NCBI GenBank assembly: GCA_045653805.1
Contig: JAZOMF010000055.1
Span: forward strand, 1 to 19,644
Direction: 5' to 3'
Length of the DNA stretch: 19,644 nt
From: SVTX01 sp045653805
GTDB lineage: Bacteria > Bacillota > Clostridia > Oscillospirales > CAG-272
This document shows, one piece after another, positions 1-5,634 of this stretch (positions are counted from its first letter, which is position 1; each line of letters opens with the position of its first letter). Made by a program: the position numbers and the translations under genes. The notes beneath the pieces are model-generated. The model was not told where the DNA came from. It saw nothing but the letters and a program-made list of their open reading frames with translations, and searched no databases.

Positions 1-525
1 CTTACCGATGGGGCAGTGGATAATGTTGGTCTTATCAAGTCTGTACTCGATCTTACCAGCCTTAGCCTCGGTTACTGCACGAGCAACGTCGGGGGTAACG
101 GTACCTGCCTTAGGAGAAGGCATAAGTCCCTTAGGACCGAGAACCTTACCGAGACGACCGATAACACCCATCATATCGGGAGAAGCGATAACTACGTCGA
201 AATCGAACCAGTTTTCCTGCTGGATCTTTTCAGCGTACTCTGCGCCACCTACATATTCAGCACCTGCGTCAAGTGCCTTCTGAACGTTGTCACCCTTAGC
301 GAATACGAGAACCTTTACGCTCTTACCGGTACCGTTGGGGAGAACAACTGCGCCTCTAACCTGCTGGTCTGCGTGACGGGAGTCAACGCCGAGACGTACG
401 TGTACTTCGATGGTTTCATCGAACTTTGCCTTAGAAGTCTGGCAAACAAGAGAGAGAGCCTCGGAAGGATCGTAGAGTCTGTTCTTTTCAATAAGCTTTA
501 CGCTATCTGTATATTTCTTTCCCAT
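1..525 (-). CDS. rplA: 50S ribosomal protein L1 (partial, C-terminus beyond window)
   Basis: Large-subunit protein that builds the L1 stalk at the E site and, in many bacteria, represses its own operon by binding the mRNA. The reverse complement of the first 525 bases reads as one open frame of exactly 175 codons from ATG at 523-525, preceded by AGGAGG ten bases upstream. It begins MGKKYTDSVKL and contains the family blocks LPNGTGKSVKVLVFAKG, GRLGKVLGPKGLMPSPKAGT and GKIEYRLDK. Complete L1 is about 230 residues, so roughly the last 55 are off the left edge and no stop is visible. It starts 19 bases after rplK and is surely co-transcribed with it. The likely L1 binding site at 990-1032 would let this product shut down both genes. 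Confidence 0.97.
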   Translation of the reverse strand, partial: MGKKYTDSVKLIEKNRLYDPSEALSLVCQTSKAKFDETIEVHVRLGVDSRHADQQVRGAVVLPNGTGKSVKVLVFAKGDNVQKALDAGAEYVGGAEYAEKIQQENWFDFDVVIASPDMMGVIGRLGKVLGPKGLMPSPKAGTVTPDVARAVTEAKAGKIEYRLDKTNIIHCPIGK

Positions 526-544
526 TTTCTACTTACCTCCTATC

Positions 545-970
545 TTAGTCTTCAACTACAACGCCCATAGAGCGTGCAGTACCAGCCACCATGCTCATAG
601 CAGCCTCGATAGAGCCTGCGTTGAGGTCGGGCATCTTTGTTTCAGCGATCTTTCTAACCTGTTCGCTGGTGATCTTAGCAACCTTATCCTTGTTAGGCTT
701 GCCGGAACCGGACTCGATGCCTGCTGCCTTCTTAATAAGAACTGCTGCAGGGGGAGTCTTAGTAATGAAAGTGAAAGAACGGTCTGCGTAAACAGTGATA
801 ACAACGGGGATGATAAGACCAATGTCATTCTTAGTTCTTTCGTTAAACTCTTTTGTAAATACGGGAATTGCAACACCGTACTGACCAAGCGCAGGACCTA
901 CGGGAGGCTGAGGAGTAGCCTTACCTGCAGGGAGCTGCAGCTTGATGTAACCCATAATTTTCTTTGCCAT
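545..970 (-). CDS. rplK: 50S ribosomal protein L11
   Basis: Binds 23S rRNA in the GTPase-associated centre and takes part in factor-dependent steps of translation. The 141-residue product has the usual family length. The N-terminal domain carries the proline-rich stretch QLPAGKATPQPPVGPALGQ (about residues 13-31), and the C-terminal rRNA-binding domain ends in AAMSMVAGTARSMGVVV. Where most bacterial L11 proteins read GQHGVNIMEF, this one reads GQYGVAIPVF, a lineage-type variation rather than a defect. ATG at 968-970 follows GGAGG (around 981-985). It lies in the order nusG-rplK-rplA, with a 115-base structured gap before it. Confidence 0.97.
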   Translation of the reverse strand: MAKKIMGYIKLQLPAGKATPQPPVGPALGQYGVAIPVFTKEFNERTKNDIGLIIPVVITVYADRSFTFITKTPPAAVLIKKAAGIESGSGKPNKDKVAKITSEQVRKIAETKMPDLNAGSIEAAMSMVAGTARSMGVVVED

Positions 971-989
971 AATAAATTACACCTCCAAT

Positions 990-1032
990 GTGGTACTTGT
1001 GCGGGAGAATTACAAATTTTTCTCCCTCCCAC
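990..1032 (-). promoter_or_regulatory. Probable L1-binding mRNA element upstream of rplK
   Basis: On the minus strand the RNA begins GTGGGAGGGAGAA and ends TTCTCCCGCACAAGTACCAC. GTGG (1029-1032) pairs with CCAC (990-993), and GGAGAA (1020-1025) pairs with TTCTCC (1004-1009), leaving an asymmetric internal loop. The L1 site of 23S rRNA has the same layout: GGUGGGAG, a stem, then a purine-rich strand ending UACCACC. Mimicry of that site in L11-L1 leaders is the established route of L1 autoregulation. The element ends about five bases before the rplK ribosome site, so bound L1 could block initiation. Two weaker hairpins (1037-1052 and 1054-1078) lie between it and nusG. The identification is by eye. 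Confidence 0.7.
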
Positions 1033-1085
1033 TTATGCATCTTTTGTGATGCGATTGTTTTCTTTATAAAGAAACAATAAAAGAA

Positions 1086-1640
1086 TTAATTGTGTGCTTT
1101 TAGCTTGAGCATTTCGGTCTCGATCTCGACAGGCATATCTCTGCGACCGCGCTTTACGAGCACGGTAACTGTCTTGAGATCCTCGGTAATGGACTGAACC
1201 ACTCCGTCATAACCCTCAAACAATCCACTGATAACACTGACCTCGTCGCCAACGTTGAAGCTGAGCTGAATTCTTGTCTCTTCTACGCTTTCGAGATTCA
1301 TATCAAGAACCTCTCTTTCACTCAAGGGAGTGGGGCGGGATCCGGGGCCTACAAAACCGGTAACACCGGTAATGTTTCGAACTGCGTGCCAGCTCTCATC
1401 GGTCATTACCATTTTAATGAACACGTAGCTGGGGAAAATCTTCAATTCCTGAACCTTTTCCTTGTCGCCGTCCTTTTCGATAACCGTCTCAACAGGAACC
1501 TTTACATCATAAATAAGATTTCCAAGGCCACGGTTTTCAACAATTTTTTCAAGGTTTGCTTTAACCTTGTTTTCATAACCCGAATAGGTGTGCGCAACGT
1601 ACCATCTCAGGCCTACGTTCATTCCATCAATATCACTCAT
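1086..1640 (-). CDS. nusG: Transcription termination/antitermination factor NusG
   Basis: Binds the RNA polymerase clamp helices, modulates pausing and couples transcription to translation or termination. The 184-residue product has the two-domain NusG architecture. The NGN domain begins RWYVAHTYSGYENKV (about residues 12-26) and includes KIFPSYVFIKM and TGVTGFVGPG. A linker follows, then the C-terminal KOW motif VGDEVSVISGLFEGYDGVV (about residues 127-145). ATG at 1638-1640 has GGAG six bases upstream. It begins 24 bases after secE, the classic bacterial gene pair. The extra residues MSDIDGMNVG before the conserved start are normal for this group. Confidence 0.97.
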   Translation of the reverse strand: MSDIDGMNVGLRWYVAHTYSGYENKVKANLEKIVENRGLGNLIYDVKVPVETVIEKDGDKEKVQELKIFPSYVFIKMVMTDESWHAVRNITGVTGFVGPGSRPTPLSEREVLDMNLESVEETRIQLSFNVGDEVSVISGLFEGYDGVVQSITEDLKTVTVLVKRGRRDMPVEIETEMLKLKAHN

Positions 1641-1664
1641 AGTCTACTCCGTGATAATTTAATC

Positions 1665-2159
1665 TCAGATAAGAGAAGAAAGTGTTCTTACAACGAAACC
1701 GAACGAATAGTCGATTACAAACAAAGCAAGTGCAACTGCAACTGCAACAATTACAACTACAATAAAGCTCTTGCGAGTGTTTTCCTTGGAAGTCCAAACG
1801 ATCTTCTTGAGCTCACTCTTTACAGTGCGAAGGAATTCAAAAATCTTCTTGTGGAATCTTATAACGAGAGCAATTGCAATTGCAATAATAGAACCGATGA
1901 TAACACCGTTGATGATAAGGGTGTTTCTCATCTCTTTTCTCTCAGCCTCAGCTTCTTTATCAGCATCACTGGTGGAGCTGGAACTAGACTCTGTTTCAGA
2001 CTTAGATTCCTCGGCTTCGGACGATACGGACTCTGCTACGGAAGAGGATTCCTCGGATCCGGAGTCGGTGTCAGCAAAAACCGATACGGTAAAGATTGAT
2101 ACAACCAACACAAGAGACAGGAGAAGGGCGATAAGACTTCTTTTTGTTGTGAAAGTCAT
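1665..2159 (-). CDS. secE: Preprotein translocase subunit SecE with long N-terminal extension
   Basis: SecE clamps SecY in the Sec channel. The diagnostic core is C-terminal: an amphipathic cytoplasmic helix with FLRTVKSELKKIVWTSKE (about residues 108-126) and a membrane helix at about 131-160. Firmicute SecE is normally 60-75 residues, but this frame gives 164. Residues 1-29 look like a signal peptide (TKR, a hydrophobic run, then VFA before D30). Residues 30-76 are an acidic, serine-rich linker. A further membrane helix spans about 80-100. I start at ATG 2157-2159, which has GGGGG seven bases upstream. An internal ATG at 1929-1931 would give an 88-residue protein but has a poor ribosome site. 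Position between rpmG and nusG supports the name. Three membrane segments recall E. coli SecE topology, but the linker is unusual. Confidence 0.9.
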   Translation of the reverse strand: MTFTTKRSLIALLLSLVLVVSIFTVSVFADTDSGSEESSSVAESVSSEAEESKSETESSSSSTSDADKEAEAERKEMRNTLIINGVIIGSIIAIAIALVIRFHKKIFEFLRTVKSELKKIVWTSKENTRKSFIVVVIVAVAVALALFVIDYSFGFVVRTLSSLI

Positions 2160-2173
2160 ATTAGATCCCCCTA

Positions 2174-2335
2174 TCACTTAGACTCTTTGTGAAGAGTGTG
2201 CTTGCGGCAGAACTTGCAGAACTTCTTAAGCTCGAGTCTGTCCGGATCATTCTTCTTGTTTTTCTTTGTGTCGTAATTTCTCTGCTTGCACTCAGTGCAT
2301 ACGAGAGTAATTTTGACTCTTGCATCATTAGCCAT
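2174..2335 (-). CDS. rpmG: 50S ribosomal protein L33
   Basis: Small zinc-ribbon protein of the large subunit. The 53-residue product begins MANDARVKITLVCTECKQRNY and ends CKFCRKHTLHKESK, giving the C-x2-C...C-x2-C set of zinc ligands (zinc-binding type of L33). A longer open frame runs upstream, but ATG at 2333-2335 has a GGAGG eleven bases ahead and matches the family start. An in-frame ATG six codons earlier would place the ribosome site inside the gene. It is the first gene of the operon, 14 bases before secE, behind the promoter at 2460-2488 and a leader of about 115 bases with short hairpins at 2367-2381 and 2416-2428. Confidence 0.97.
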   Translation of the reverse strand: MANDARVKITLVCTECKQRNYDTKKNKKNDPDRLELKKFCKFCRKHTLHKESK

Positions 2336-2459
2336 GATTTCGGCACCTCCCATTTGAATTTTATTTGACCGTTTTGCGGTCTGTGTACCTCCCTCTGAAG
2401 GACTGAGTGCACTTTTGCGCACAGCGCACAACAAAAAAGCCCTTTGCAGAGGTAGAACC

Positions 2460-2488
2460 ATTATATCACAATGAAATAGGCTTGTCAA
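2460..2488 (-). promoter_or_regulatory. Sigma-A promoter of the rpmG-secE-nusG operon
   Basis: On the minus strand TTGACA (2483-2488) is separated by 17 bases from TATAAT (2460-2465), a full consensus vegetative promoter. Transcription should start near 2453. It is divergent from the tRNA promoter 50 bases away. Confidence 0.85.
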
Positions 2489-2540
2489 TAGTTTTTTTCT
2501 AAAAAAGTGAAATTTTTTTGATTTTTTTTCAAAAAAGCCC

Positions 2541-2568
2541 TTGACAAATACAAATTTTGTGCTATAAT
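2541..2568 (+). promoter_or_regulatory. Sigma-A promoter of tRNA-Arg
   Basis: TTGACA (2541-2546), 16-base spacer, TATAAT (2563-2568). The predicted start near 2575 leaves about 27 bases of 5' leader before the tRNA. Full-consensus hexamers fit a highly expressed stable RNA. Confidence 0.85.
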
Positions 2569-2601
2569 ATATGGGTACGACAAAAGCGTGCACTAAAATA
2601 T

Positions 2602-2678
2602 GCGCCGTTAGCTCAGCTGGATAGAGTGTTTGGCTACGAACCAAAAGGTCAGGGGTTCGAATCCCTTACGGCGTGCCA
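2602..2678 (+). tRNA. tRNA-Arg (anticodon ACG)
   Basis: A 77-base cloverleaf with encoded CCA. The acceptor arms GCGCCGT and ACGGCGT pair over seven positions (the first is G-U). The D arm is GCTC/GAGT, and the anticodon stem is TTTGG/CCAAA around loop CTACGAA with anticodon ACG. The T arm is AGGGG/CCCTT around TTCGAAT, followed by discriminator G and CCA. ACG is the wobble-modified (inosine) arginine isoacceptor that reads CGU, CGC and CGA in bacteria. It has its own promoter and a strong terminator directly behind it. Confidence 0.96.
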
Positions 2679-2716
2679 AAAAATAAAGGATGGATTCGTT
2701 CCATCCTTTATTTTTT
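2678..2716 (+). terminator. Terminator of tRNA-Arg
   Basis: A perfect 16-bp inverted repeat (2678-2693 with 2701-2716) around loop ATTCGTT, ending in a run of six T. It begins on the last base of the tRNA CCA. Confidence 0.9.
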
Positions 2717-2721
2717 GTTAA

Positions 2722-2795
2722 GCCGTATTGGTCAAGAGAAATCCAACACCAAAGGCGCAGCCTTTGCGTAAAGGTTCTGAATCCCGTCCTCACCA
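2722..2795 (+). repeat. tRNA-like repeat unit A
   Basis: A tRNA-sized sequence that nearly matches the unit at 2852-2930 over about 65 bases. The shared body runs from GCCGTA through GGTCAAGAGAAATCC and the hairpin CAAAGGC-GCA-GCCTTTG to GGTTCTGAATCCC. Its own end, GTCCTCACCA, looks like the acceptor end of some other tRNA. The T-loop region has one extra base (TTCTGAA for TTCGAA) and I find no D arm or anticodon arm, so it is not a working tRNA. It starts about six bases after the tRNA-Arg terminator and has its own terminator behind it. Confidence 0.7.
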
Positions 2796-2820
2796 TTTAG
2801 TTTAATAATATTGGAGAATT

Positions 2821-2849
2821 GGATGGATTTAATCCATCCTCTGTTTTTG
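2821..2849 (+). terminator. Terminator-like hairpin behind tRNA-like unit A
   Basis: GGATGGAT and ATCCATCC pair around TTA (2821-2839), followed by TCTGTTTTTG. The stem sequence GGATGG is shared with the tRNA-Arg terminator, suggesting that the units arose by duplication. Confidence 0.7.
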
Positions 2850-2851
2850 TT

Positions 2852-2930
2852 ATGCCGTACCGGTCAAGAGAAATCCAACACCAAAGGCATAGCCTTTGCG
2901 TAAAGGTTCTGAATCCCTTACGGCGTGCCA
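2852..2930 (+). repeat. tRNA-like repeat unit B ending in the tRNA-Arg 3' end
   Basis: A 79-base unit with the same body as the one at 2722-2795, but with the loop of the CAAAGGC/GCCTTTG hairpin changed to ATA. Its last 20 bases plus the next A are identical to the 3' end of tRNA-Arg (2659-2679), including ACGGCGTGCCA. The 5' bases ATGCCGT can pair with ACGGCGT to give a complete seven-base acceptor stem with discriminator G and CCA. Anticodon and D arms are absent and the T loop has an extra base. It could be a pseudo-tRNA, a tRNA-like transcript, or the far end of an insertion at the tRNA. Confidence 0.72.
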
Positions 2931-2966
2931 AGAAAAAGAGCAAGTCTTATGACTTGCTCTTTTTCT
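2931..2966 (+). terminator. Terminator behind tRNA-like unit B
   Basis: A perfect 16-bp stem (2931-2946 with 2951-2966) around TTAT, ending in TTTTTCT. It is the third terminator-like hairpin in 290 bases on the same strand. Confidence 0.85.
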
Positions 2967-2968
2967 AT

Positions 2969-3140
2969 CCAATCCGAAGGATTGGTATGTAATCACGACG
3001 CAGTCGTGTATGTAATCGCCGTAGGCGCATGGCATCACGCTCCAGCGTGTATATTCCCTTCGGATTGATTCCATGCCGCAACAAGTTGCGTATTCCATAC
3101 GCTCGCAAGCGAGCGATTACATACACGCCTTGTGTGATAT
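2969..3140. repeat. Cluster of micro-hairpins (unclassified repeat)
   Basis: This accounts for most of the gene-free stretch between the tRNA units and fba. Successive short palindromes have loops of two to four bases: CCAATC-CGAA-GGATTGG type at 2969-2985, CACGAC-GCA-GTCGTG (2994-3008), CGCC-GTA-GGCG (3018-3028), CACGCT-CC-AGCGTG (3036-3049), CGCAAC-AA-GTTGCG (3077-3090) and CGCTCGC-AA-GCGAGCG (3100-3115). Long-range pairing is also possible: AATCCGAAGG (2971-2980) with CCTTCGGATT (3058-3067), and TATGTAATC (2986-2994 and again 3009-3017) with GATTACATA (3115-3123). No credible coding frame fits. It looks like a palindromic intergenic element, family unknown to me. Confidence 0.75.
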
Positions 3141-3162
3141 ATATGTAAGAAACAGCAAAACA

Positions 3163-3204
3163 AAAAATCCAACACAGACTTAAAGCTCTGTGTTGGATTT
3201 TTTA
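3163..3204 (-). terminator. Terminator of fba
   Basis: AAAAAATCCAACACAGA pairs perfectly with the mirrored arm ending at 3204, around an eight-base loop. T-runs exist on both strands, so it could work bidirectionally. It lies nine bases past the fba stop. Confidence 0.9.
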
Positions 3205-3212
3205 TTCAATAA

Positions 3213-4154
3213 TTATCTATTGTAGTATTTTGCAACTTCCTGTGCAACCAGCTTTGCAATCATTTCAAGATTGATTGCAGAATCAGCTTCAGAGTAAGAA
3301 GCCTTGCCGTCGCTGCTAAAGAGCTTCATCTTTTTCATGGTCTCCTGCTTAACTGCCTCAACTGCCGCGGGGATCAGGTCGATAAGTCCCTTGTCCATGC
3401 TTTGGAACTTCTTAAATTCAGCCTCAACTGCCGCTACGTTGATGTCGGTAAAGATGTTGACCTTGCTGATACCCTCCTGGATAGCCTTTCTGAAATCGTC
3501 GTCGGTAAGACCGGATCCACCGTGAAGTACGAGAGGAACGTCTACGGTATTTGCAATAGTGCGAATTCTTTCGAAATCGAGCTTAGGAGGGAGCTTATAT
3601 GCACCGTGCGCGTTACCAACCGCGATAGCCAATGCGTCAACACCGGTTCTGTCAACGAAATCCTTTGCCATCTTAGGATCGGTAAAGTATGCGGAAGGAT
3701 CTGCAAGATGAGAGCTTCCCTCGGCAGAGCCCTCGTTGTCGCCAACGTGACCCAACTCACCCTCGATTGTAGCACCGCGGGAATGAGCGATGGCTGCCAT
3801 CTCCTTAACCTTGCGAACATTTTCCTCATATGTATCGGTAGAGCAATCGTACATTACCGAAGTAAAGCCGAGATCCAATGCCTTTACACAAAGATCAAAG
3901 GAAAGACCGTGATCAAGATGTACAACTACAGGCACGGACGCCTTCTTTGCCATAGGAACAAGGTAGTAAGATACCTCTTCCAAGGGTCCGTAGGGCAAGA
4001 GCACCTCTGCAGTACCCATAATTACAGGGGATCTTGTAGATTCAGCCGCGTTGATGATACCGCGAGCAAGCTCAAGATTTACCGCATTAAACAAACCGAC
4101 AGCATAACGGTTCTTCTTCGCGGGAATCAAAACTTCATTCATATTAACTAACAT
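3213..4154 (-). CDS. fba: Class II fructose-bisphosphate aldolase family protein
   Basis: Zinc-dependent aldolase, most likely cleaving fructose 1,6-bisphosphate to glyceraldehyde 3-phosphate and dihydroxyacetone phosphate in glycolysis. The 313-residue product shows the class II signatures: VVVHLDHG (about residues 76-83, catalytic Asp81 and zinc His82), TIEGELGHVG (129-138), VGNAHG (179-184, zinc His183), LHGGSG (210-215, zinc His211) and KVNIFTD. I start at ATG 4152-4154, with GGAGG nine bases upstream, rather than 15 codons earlier where no site exists. The family also includes tagatose-bisphosphate aldolases (GatY/KbaY), and the sequence alone does not exclude that substrate. No sugar operon surrounds it, which favours the glycolytic role. 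Confidence 0.92.
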   Translation of the reverse strand: MLVNMNEVLIPAKKNRYAVGLFNAVNLELARGIINAAESTRSPVIMGTAEVLLPYGPLEEVSYYLVPMAKKASVPVVVHLDHGLSFDLCVKALDLGFTSVMYDCSTDTYEENVRKVKEMAAIAHSRGATIEGELGHVGDNEGSAEGSSHLADPSAYFTDPKMAKDFVDRTGVDALAIAVGNAHGAYKLPPKLDFERIRTIANTVDVPLVLHGGSGLTDDDFRKAIQEGISKVNIFTDINVAAVEAEFKKFQSMDKGLIDLIPAAVEAVKQETMKKMKLFSSDGKASYSEADSAINLEMIAKLVAQEVAKYYNR

Positions 4155-4206
4155 GATTTTTTCCTCCGAATTTTGATAAAAATTCATGAAATGATTCAAT
4201 ATAAAT

Positions 4207-4235
4207 ATTATATCTTAAAAATAAATAAAAGTCAA
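4207..4235 (-). promoter_or_regulatory. Sigma-A promoter of fba
   Basis: Minus strand TTGACT (4230-4235), 17-base spacer, TATAAT (4207-4212). Gives a leader of about 45 bases. I see no clear terminator for the upstream gene in the gap 4236-4280, so some read-through is possible. Confidence 0.82.
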
Positions 4236-4280
4236 TAGATTGGAATAAAATTCTGAATTGTTAAAAAATAAACTTTCTTA

Positions 4281-5507
4281 TTAATCATCAAGACTTTGCA
4301 TATATTTGTGCATAGTTTCGGCAACTACTTTTGAATGTGCCACCGCTTCAACTACGGTTCGGGCTCCGAGAACTACGTCTCCGCTGGCAAAAATGCCGGG
4401 GCGGGTAGTGTTTCCGAATTCGTCGGCAATCAGTAAGCCTCTCTCACTTGTGTCAAGTCCCTTTGTGGTATTAACGATCGTATTTTGAGGTCCTTGGCTT
4501 ATGGAAACTATAACGCTGTCCGCCTTGTAAAGCTTTTCACTTCCATCAATGTCAGTAAAGCTTCCGTCCTCATTTTCAATCACGTCACAGAAGATAACGC
4601 CTTCATCGACTATCTCTACGGGTCGCTTGTTGTATTCGAATTTAGTTCCCTCCAGCTTTGCATAACTGTATTCATAGTCGCTTGCGGCAACCTTTTTAGT
4701 TATGGAGAAGCAGGTGAGATCCTCAACGCCGTGTCTGATTGCGGTGCGGGCTACGTCCATAGCCGCGTTTCCTGCGCCTATTACTATAACTTTTTGTCCC
4801 AGTTTAAATGAGTCGGGACTTCCAAGATAATTAATACCGAAATGAACGTTACCCAGCGTTTCACCCTTGATGTGGAGCGCGTTAGGCTTCCAAACTCCCG
4901 TTCCCACGAATATCGCCTTGTAGCCGTCGCGGAAAAGGTCATCGATTCCAATAGAGCCACCGATGTGTGTGTTGGGACGAATCTTGATTCCCTTCATCTC
5001 GATGTGGCGGTACTGAATGTCATCAAGAACGGTTTTTGGAAGACGAAATTCGGGTATTCCGTAACGCAGGACGCCGCCTATCTCGCTCTTGTTTTCAAAA
5101 ATGGTGACCTTGTAGCCGTATCTTGCCAATATTATTGCAATCGTAATTCCCGCAGGACCCGAGCCGACGATAGCGACCCTCTTTCCGTTCCAAGGCTGAG
5201 GTCCTTTGGTCATTTTCGGCGCGTAGGCGCGAGAAATATACTGTTCAATGGTAGAAAAGTGGACGGGAACGCCCTTTTTACCGAGGACGCAGTGACCCTC
5301 GCACTGCTTTTCGTGATTGCATATTAGCGAGCATACCGTAGTCAGGGGATTGTTCTCAAAAAGCATCCAGCCTGCCTCGTCTAACTTATTTTCCTTTAAA
5401 AGCTTTATAACTTCGGGGATTGGCGTTTTTATTGGGCAACCCTTAACGCATTGCGGATTTTTGCATTGCAAACAACGGTTCGCCTCGTCCATTACATGTA
5501 GAGCCAT
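4281..5507 (-). CDS. GltD/NfnB-like NAD(P)-dependent Fe-S flavoprotein oxidoreductase
   Basis: Homologue of the glutamate synthase small subunit, which moves electrons from NAD(P)H through FAD and Fe-S clusters. The N-terminus has two four-cysteine groups (Cys12, 15, 20, 24 and Cys59, 63, 69, 73) typical of the domain binding two 4Fe-4S clusters. It is followed by the FAD Rossmann motif VAIVGSGPAG (about 111-120), the NAD(P) motif VIVIGAGNAAMDVAR, and the C-terminal FAD block GIFASGDVVLGARTVVEA. At 408 residues it is shorter than the usual 450-480. Neither a GltB large subunit nor an NfnA/SudB partner is adjacent, so the electron acceptor is unknown. GltD, NfnB/SudA and stand-alone relatives cannot be told apart here. 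ATG at 5505-5507 has GAGG seven bases upstream. Confidence 0.85.
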   Translation of the reverse strand: MALHVMDEANRCLQCKNPQCVKGCPIKTPIPEVIKLLKENKLDEAGWMLFENNPLTTVCSLICNHEKQCEGHCVLGKKGVPVHFSTIEQYISRAYAPKMTKGPQPWNGKRVAIVGSGPAGITIAIILARYGYKVTIFENKSEIGGVLRYGIPEFRLPKTVLDDIQYRHIEMKGIKIRPNTHIGGSIGIDDLFRDGYKAIFVGTGVWKPNALHIKGETLGNVHFGINYLGSPDSFKLGQKVIVIGAGNAAMDVARTAIRHGVEDLTCFSITKKVAASDYEYSYAKLEGTKFEYNKRPVEIVDEGVIFCDVIENEDGSFTDIDGSEKLYKADSVIVSISQGPQNTIVNTTKGLDTSERGLLIADEFGNTTRPGIFASGDVVLGARTVVEAVAHSKVVAETMHKYMQSLDD

Positions 5508-5537
5508 AGTTTTACCTCGTTTTTATTTGATAATATG

Positions 5538-5566
5538 ATTATAACATATTTTTTTCTGTTATTCAA
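5538..5566 (-). promoter_or_regulatory. Sigma-A promoter of the GltD-like gene
   Basis: Minus strand TTGAAT (5561-5566), 17-base spacer, TATAAT (5538-5543), about 25 bases before the ATG. Confidence 0.8.
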
Positions 5567-5594
5567 TAGTGAATTACAGACTCAAATAGAAAAC

Positions 5595-5621
5595 CAGTTG
5601 TCGACAATTTGTCAACAACTG
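5595..5621 (-). terminator. Terminator between the SDR and GltD-like genes
   Basis: A 27-base near-perfect palindrome: CAGTTGT and ACAACTG close it, one mismatch follows, then five more pairs. It is followed on the minus strand by GGTTTTCTATTT. T-runs on both sides allow either direction. Confidence 0.75.
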
Positions 5622-5634
5622 ATTTTTGTATAGG

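Noticed and set aside
2608..2796. Minus-strand frame across tRNA-Arg and the first repeat unit
   Set aside because: It is antisense to a tRNA and its terminator; such frames arise from tRNA sequence (typical RRKGFEPLTF string) and it has no ribosome site.
2850..3098. Minus-strand 82-codon frame over unit B and the hairpin cluster
   Set aside because: It spans a terminator and palindromes, has no ribosome site and resembles no protein.
2969..3140. Possible CRISPR array
   Set aside because: The palindromes differ from one another and there are no equal-length direct repeats or spacers.
3402..4151. Long plus-strand frame antisense to fba (249 codons)
   Set aside because: A shadow of a conserved gene; no ribosome site or recognisable domain.
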